Shown in pieces: positions 57,697 to 64,000 of a stretch of DNA of 64,000 nucleotides. The position numbers and the translations under genes were made by a program. The notes under the pieces were generated by a model that was not told where the DNA came from, did not search any database, and was given only the letters and a program-made list of their open reading frames with translations. Source of the stretch: Isoetes taiwanensis (taxonomy: Eukaryota; Streptophyta; Lycopodiopsida; Isoetales; Isoetaceae); contig JAJEKV010000057.1 of assembly GCA_021234155.1 (NCBI GenBank), forward strand, positions 5,427,821 through 5,491,820, written 5' to 3'. Numbering within the stretch: position 1 is the stretch's first letter; every line of letters begins with the position of its first letter.

Positions 57697-58800
57697 ATGG
57701 CAAAAGCCAACGCCAAACTCTTGACCTATGTCTTATTTGCATGCTTCCTATTTGATTTGCAAGCCTTGGCTGGGCTCAATACAATTATTTGCACAAAGTC
57801 CTGCCCTTATCGGTTGTATAATATTCATGGTAATTATGCCACTGCAGCAAACAGGAACATTTTTCATGATTGTGGTACTGAAATAAGCATTCTAACGCTT
57901 TTTTTGTTTTTGGAATTTTAAAGATACTCGCTTTCCTTAGCAATGCAACAATGAGCATAATAACATGTTTTCTTTTATTTGTGCAGGATTGTGAGAAGAA
58001 ATGTGATGGTTCCATCCTTCTACGCGTGCGCCCCCGGCAGAGACTTGGATTCATCAAGGAATATGGACCTCAGAAATTTAGAATGGTTTGATTAGGGGGG
58101 TTGGGCAACAATCCGAGCCTAAAACCCGAGTCATTTACAATTTATGTCTTTCATGAGCTCATCAAACTAGATTTGAAAGGTTAGCATAATCTAGCTGAAA
58201 CAAAATAATTCAGACTAGAGTTGTGCATTTTTCTAAAAATGAATACAAAATTTGCTATTTATCCTAAAGCAAATATTCTTTTAGATTTATTCATACTGCA
58301 TTTTTTCATTTGCAAAATACATGTTGTTGCCAAGCCTTTAAATTTGTACATCATAATATCAGAGGCACTTCTTAATTTGTACAACATAATACCAGAATCA
58401 TTCTGGTCATTACTATTAGACAAACTGATAATCTTTCTCCATCCACCATTACATTATAACTCCAAAAACAATATCGCATTCTTCCTATTTCAGTCCAAGA
58501 TACTATATTTTGTGAAAGTACTAACTCCTGCAAGCTTAAATATCTTGAAATAACACTTTCTCTAGTGCTTAAATATCTTGAAATAACACTTTCTCTAGTT
58601 ATATTGGTACACTTTAATCCGATAAAGGTAATAGCATCTTTGCATCTTTATTGAGTTTGGATCTAGCAGGTCATTGAAAACATCTATAAAGCTTATATTC
58701 ATGGGTGGAGGATGCCATTTCTTCCCAAAGAAAACTGTTATTATCGCGGCAGCATATCTAAGGAGTCTTTTGCTTAGGTTTGGAACCAAAGAAATGTTCG
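57697..58800 (+). pseudogene. class III peroxidase pseudogene
   Basis: From ATG 57697 a signal peptide (LLTYVLFACFLFDLQALAG) is followed by CTKSCPYRLYNIHGNYA and NIFHDCG, the distal-His HDC motif of secreted peroxidases. A GT at about 57871 and AG at 57986 lead to DCEKKCDGSILL, matching the GCDGSILL calcium-site motif. An AG|GTCATTGAAAACATC at about 58670 with a C...KKTV piece looks like a decayed second exon. Large parts are missing, including the proximal haem-His region. Active members use H2O2 to oxidise phenolics in the cell wall. Confidence 0.6.
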
Positions 58801-58853
58801 CGGTAGCCTTGGCCGCCCCCGATAAATTTCTTGTAGTCATAAATTACAAACTA

Positions 58854-58883
58854 CTAGAAACGTGTGCCCGGCGATGCCGGGCA
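58854..58883 (-). mobile_element. second Helitron 3' terminus (minus orientation)
   Basis: On the minus strand TGCCCGGC ATC GCCGGGCA (58865-58883, perfect 8-bp stem) is followed by CACGTTT, CTAG and T. It closely resembles the terminus at 24099-24128, so both belong to one Helitron family. The element body would run to higher coordinates; the 5' end was not found. Confidence 0.65.
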
Positions 58884-58892
58884 TTAGTCCTG

Positions 58893-59220
58893 GCATGTAG
58901 AATGGGTGATTAATATAGTTTCTAGGTGGAATAAAAGTGTTTGCAATTATTCTTGTAGATGTGTTGGAGTGCCAAGTGTGAAGATTTAGGTTTTAAGCTA
59001 GTCGTGGACATGTAGAATGAGTTACTATAGTTTATAGGGTGGAATTAAAAACATAAATATCATTATTTTTATAGATGTATTGGAGTGCCAAGTGTGAAGG
59101 TTTAGGGTTTATGGGTTAGCTAGGGGCTCATGAAATGGGTAGGAATAACAAAAAACATAGTGTAAAGCATAATATGTGGATGTACTGGAGTGCATATAAT
59201 TTAGGGTTTTGGTTTAGGGG
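58893..59220 (+). repeat. three diverged direct repeats of about 115 bp
   Basis: Units starting at about 58893, 59006 and 59126 share CATGTAGAATG..., GTATTGGAGTGCCAAGTGTG and TTTAGGGTTT in the same order. They lie next to the Helitron terminus, in its subterminal region. Confidence 0.65.
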
Positions 59221-62200
59221 TTGTCATTATTTAGGCTTCTCTCGATATATTTTTTTGCATTAAATTTCCAAAGATTTCATGCATATAGAGTTTTTAGGTA
59301 ACATACATTCTCTTTAGAGCCTTTTCTTACATAGAGAGTTTCTTAATATCTTGAGACAATAATAACAATACACGGTTTCAAACGTTGTGTAACAACATAA
59401 AGGAACTTGGGACATCAAAATACGTAGCATTTGTGAAATGTTAGGGAGGTTAAGTATGAACATATAAGGTTATTGAAAACATATGCCACTTTGAAATATG
59501 TATCACATTTATCTCCATTGTTAGGAAAAGGTGGTGTCTCATATCCCCAGTGTTTAGAAAGGAATGTCTATCTCTTAGTGAGTGGCGATGTCTCTATCAC
59601 CAATGTTGAGAAGGATGTCTCTTAGTAAGTAGCTTGGAAAAATATCATATCATGATTGAAGAATCTATAATGTTACACCACATTCATGTTCATGTGTTGG
59701 TAATTGGTGCAATAGCGGTCTAATTAGAATGTGCAAATTTAAAACTTCATTGACTTGTAGTCCAAAAGTAGCAATTTCGGCCCATCAATTCTATGCAGTT
59801 CCTTGAATTTGCATCTCAATTTAGAAACAATAAGTGTTAATAAAGTTGTGCACAACATTAGGAATTATCTATAAAACGTGCCTAGAGCAATTTGCTTGCT
59901 CCCAACCCATCTAATTGTATTTGATAAATATATTGATTCGTCACACATTGTCAAAATAATATTCATCCATTTTTGCAACTATAGCGTGCCGTTAAATACA
60001 ACAAAATGCTACAAACTGTGAGAACATTGCCAAATGATCAAAATGGCAAACGCCATGTTTGAAATTGAGAGATGCTTCAAAGCAAACTCTTCTACTCCGT
60101 GATCAGAAATCTAAGGCATCTCTATCAATCAAACTCTATATCACTCTATATTTGTTTTAAATGCACGATGTTAGGTAGGAAATGTTTCCTCATCCAAATT
60201 TGCAATACTGAGAGTTCAAAACGGACATCCTCGTTCAAAGAGACAAACACTAAGAGTGTTCTGAATGCTGCTTGTTTGACTTTGGTAAAAAATTTCCAAT
60301 GCAGCAGAAAGCATTTGTAGCACAAACCTGCAATAACTTTCTCCATGACCTGAGACTTGCAACAACTTTCTCCAGAACCTGAGGATAACAACCTATATTA
60401 TTATTGTGCACATTGTCATTTGAACTAACACTCTTTTTGGAATGATATTGAACTTGAATTTGCATCTTTCAATGGGAAAAGTCTAGTTCAGAAGCCTCTT
60501 CCACATGTGCAGAGGAGCTTATGTTCTGCATGTGGTTTGCAGCACCTTGGCATAGAGGAGCTCCCAAGATGAATTTTCTACAAATCATCATTTTAAAAAA
60601 TTAAAAGAAAAAATTATTCAATTGAAAGACATAAGAACTCATACAGAACCCCGCTTCCAACATCGCTATTTCGCAGCCATGAGAGGATGTATTTTTGTGC
60701 TTCTTTAGATAATTAATCTATGTTGCTAAGAGGCAAGGCATCCAGATCAATTCATGTCCCGCAATCAATTTTGCATGGCTGAATTAGGACCATGCATATA
60801 AAAATTCAAATTATAATGCATGACCATCTTCAACGAAATATTATCTAGGCCCATGGTAACCTGGCAACAGATGCATGCACCATACTACTTGCACTCATAT
60901 GCTTTTTTTCTACTAAGGGCCAAATATTTGGAAGCCAAATTAATTAACCAAACTTGCTAGAATGAAGGTCATGAGCGGATTACATGCATCCATAGACAAC
61001 CTATTTAAGAGGAGGATATGTGTGCCGAAACTTCCTAAGAATTATGACATTCTTCTTCCTGCCTCTCCCATCTAAATAATTAAGAAATAAAAAGTCTTAG
61101 CAAGAAACATTTCCTCTTTTACTGCAATATCTATTCATTGGCATATTCGAAGGAGATACAATCAATGCTAAGACAACATTATGATGTACATACATTGCTT
61201 GATAAGCCATCCTTACACATAATAAGCAACATTATGATATTGAAAACAGAAAGTAAGAAGTTGGCACATGGCAATATGACAGTAAAACCAATGGCACTTA
61301 AAGTTTAATATATCACACGATAAACGAATCACAAAAAAAAAAGAATAAAATGCAAGAGGTAGATAAAAACATGCATTGCAAGCATGTGCAGCAGTAAGAA
61401 AGCTTGCATGAGTGCTAGATTTAAAAGTGTAGAAATTTGTAAAATTCTAAATTCATAACCTGTACAAAGTAGGGATTTCACTTGTTCAACACACCTCTTT
61501 AAAGAACCCTTTAGACGGGTACATCGGCCGGCCAAAAAGAACCCCCGGGACGCCCAAAAAGCCCGGATTGAGAAAGAAACGTAATTAATAGCCGAGAATG
61601 AGCAAAATGAAGGGAAAATGAAGAAGCAATCATGCATTTTCAAGTACATTTCATGATATATATATAAAAAAAGATAATCAAAGCAAAAGTCATGCACCGG
61701 AAAAATGGTGTAAATGGCATCTCAAGCAAACCATAGACATTCCCGCATCAACTATCTACCGTCCACATAAAAAGTTAAAATCCTTGACAAAAATCATAAG
61801 CCTCAAACTAATAAACATAAAGCATAAAGATCCATACATAGAAGAGTTTTAATACCTAGATGAAAAGAGATTTAACGTGGGAAACGGGCAATATAGAAGG
61901 ATCCCCATTCTAAGAACTAAGATCAATATCCGAGATACTTTATACAGATGTCACCAAATTTTACCTTTGCAAGAATGGACGGATTTAGCTCCAGACCGCC
62001 AATGGCCCATTATATCCAAATCGTTAGCCTGTGTTAGGAAGCAGAGGATTCTTAAACTTTGCTATTCGCTTCAAAAGCGGCAATCATGCATTCTTACCGT
62101 GTTTTGGTTTAATCCTTCCTAATGCTCAGTAAAACCCTTCAATCTTTTCACTAACTTGGTATGGGTTCGACCGCAACTATATTGTGCTAAAGAGAAATCG

Positions 62201-64000
62201 AGGCGCTGCTTTGTGCTCAAGAAGAAGTAGTATTTTGACAACAGACAGGCCGAATCGGGCCTAAACGCGATCTCTTTCTCTCGAAGCCGTAATAACGATT
62301 AAGAAAAGGCCAACTCTGAGAACGTTTTGCCAGAAATGAGAAGAAGGCTTTAAATGAGAGAACTAAGGCCAAAGCATGAAACATAGGAGGATAGAATGGA
62401 GCCGACCCAATTTCGTATACTGCCATTCAATTTCAAATTTTGCCATTCAATTCCGGCGCCTTCGTTCTTCGAGATCTGTGATGTCCTCATTCAATTTCGC
62501 CACCAAGGCCTCAAGGGGAGGGAAATGAAGGGAACGCCAAGATCCGGGCAGAACATGCGGCCTCGGCACAAAACCCAACCACCTCACAAAATAAAAAAGA
62601 AGATTTTCTAAAGCAGTTATAGACTTTAAATCTTTGAAATACATACTTGGTGACGATGGTGACATTTTACAATTGCTTATTAAATCAAAAGAGAGTGCCA
62701 AATATTAAAACTTTCAACTTGATGGAGAGTCAACTTTACACATTGTTCAACCTTTCTTTGCATAGCCCCATATTAGAACTTCTCTTCACATTGTTTGACC
62801 AATATTGTAGTCTAAACCTTCCCATTTTGAGCCTGCCCCATCAGCGCACTACTTGTATAATAACAAATAGATAAAATATTATAAGATAGATAGATAGATA
62901 GAACACAAAAAGCCCTTAACAAAATCTTAAGGGTTTTTAGGAATGTTACCCATATTTTGAATGACATACTTCTTTTGGGTTGCCCAAGCCCTCGCTCATG
63001 TTTCTGAATGAGAATTAGGGTGCATCCCCAGTAGATCGAAATAGCCCTCTTCCTTTGCTTCGTGGCGAATAAGGACAAAAACCAAGTACTTTCTCTTCCT
63101 GGTTTTAGCCTACATAGCACAGAAAACTGATTTGATTTAGGAAGTTTCAGCCTACTTCTGAAAAACTTAAATTGAAACTCAGTTTGAAACTCAGTTTGTT
63201 TTCTAGCAGAGAACAATTTGCCCTATTGCAAGAATTTTGTCTTCTTGCAAGATCTCTATTGAGGATTCTTTTGTCTTCTTCTGGCGGTGAAATCAGGTCG
63301 CAATATTTACTAATGTGGAAAAGGAGGAAAAACCCAATGGGGATGCACCCTTAAGTATATTGCTATTTGCAGGTTCAAGCGCAGGCGAAGAATTCTTTTC
63401 TGCTTGTGCAATGGAGGTATTTGGGCTGGGGTTTTTGCTCTGTGACATTACCTCTTTCTGCTGGGCAAATGTAGGACGACCGTTGAAGAGCGTTAGTGCT
63501 CAACTCGTAGAAAATGCATATGCGATGGCATCTGCCGTGTTTTATCTCTGAGACTGTATCCTGTTCCGCTAACCATCCACCGGAAGATCCTGTTCTGAGA
63601 TGCCCGCATAATCTGCAGAGGTAGGAATATCTGAAAAGAATACAACCCGACAACTCAAAGAGACAGAAGCCTTTCTTCTGGCGGGAGTTGGCTCCAGAGG
63701 TAAAATATCAGCTTGCAAGGTGGTGTCCTGTGGACGGAGGGTTGGATTGGATGCATGGTTGCATTTCGAAAAGGGTTTCCATGGTAGCCAGAATTTGACT
63801 GATTCAACTGCTATCTCGGCACTCCTTGCTGATGGATTTCCATGACAATTTTCACAGTTACCATGCTTATCAGTGACATATTGACTGCATCTGAGGCATT
63901 ATTTCAAGGAGGCTGCCAGAAGTTTTTTGTATAAAGAATCCAATTCTATCATGACCCAAGCCATTGAAGTGAATATTTGAGCTCGAATCCTGCTTAGGCT
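59221..64000. other. no gene identified
   Basis: AT-rich with short ORFs only. (ATAG)n lies at about 62885-62901. Pyrimidine-rich leader-like stretches occur on the minus strand near 62200-62470 and on the plus strand near 63190-63300. A charged minus-strand frame (LEALVAKLNEDITDLEERRR, about 62450-62540) might be an exon but has no partner that I can see. Confidence 0.4.

Noticed and set aside
58674-58913. 79-codon ORF as an independent gene
   Set aside because: It crosses the Helitron end and covers the decayed second peroxidase exon; no start context or family support.
62150-62180. tRNA B-box-like GGTTCGACC
   Set aside because: No cloverleaf, acceptor stem or A box around it.
62217-62701. 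Two minus-strand ORFs near 62.2-62.7 kb
   Set aside because: Some charged, helix-like sequence, but no recognisable domain or splice chain to build a gene.

Overview
This is nuclear DNA of a land plant. Genes carry short GT-AG introns. The recognisable genes are plant ones: a plastid-type phosphofructokinase, a DUF1664 protein, a CYP71-clan P450 remnant and a class III peroxidase remnant. Most of the remaining DNA is transposable elements in many states of decay. The species cannot be named from the sequence. The mix of several LINE families, old nested insertions and a remnant with a ParB-like DGQHS motif makes a fern, lycophyte or gymnosperm more likely to me than a compact angiosperm, but that is inference.

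Three host genes look intact, each with every splice junction in frame: a 3-exon Romo1/Mgr2-type mitochondrial inner-membrane protein (595-1195, +), a 12-exon DUF1664 protein (19616-22139, -) and a 13-exon 6-phosphofructokinase of 544 residues with a transit-peptide-like leader (37373-40157, -). All three were assembled by joining exons that single-frame ORFs miss.

Layout: 0-1.2 kb Romo1; 2.4-4.1 kb inverted repeats; 4.1-12.6 kb three LINE copies, one carrying a MITE; 15.4-16.2 kb a long, nearly perfect inverted repeat; 17.2-18.6 kb a truncated GC-rich LINE; 19.6-22.5 kb DUF1664 with a MITE in an intron; 22.8-34 kb a P450 pseudogene whose two exons join in phase across an 8.7-kb intron, which holds a purine tract, an ankyrin fragment, a microsatellite, a GC-rich LINE on the minus strand and a hairpin minisatellite; 37-40 kb PFK; 44-56.8 kb a nested cluster; 57-59 kb a peroxidase pseudogene and a Helitron end; 59-64 kb nothing identified.

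The most interesting part is 44-56.8 kb. A decayed gene of an unfamiliar family (basic N-terminus with NLS-like clusters, then a VIIDGQHS motif like ParB/sulfiredoxin-fold proteins) has been split by three transposon insertions and an array of alternating inverted repeats: an 815-bp hAT-like element with perfect 8-bp target duplications, a 4.1-kb LTR element, the array, and a 4-kb Ty1-copia element lacking gag. The LTR element has near-identical 1-kb LTRs and a tRNA-type primer site. It has no recognisable gag or pol. Instead it encodes about 700 codons of unknown protein in one frame, with a single UGA, and the frame ends inside the 3' LTR.
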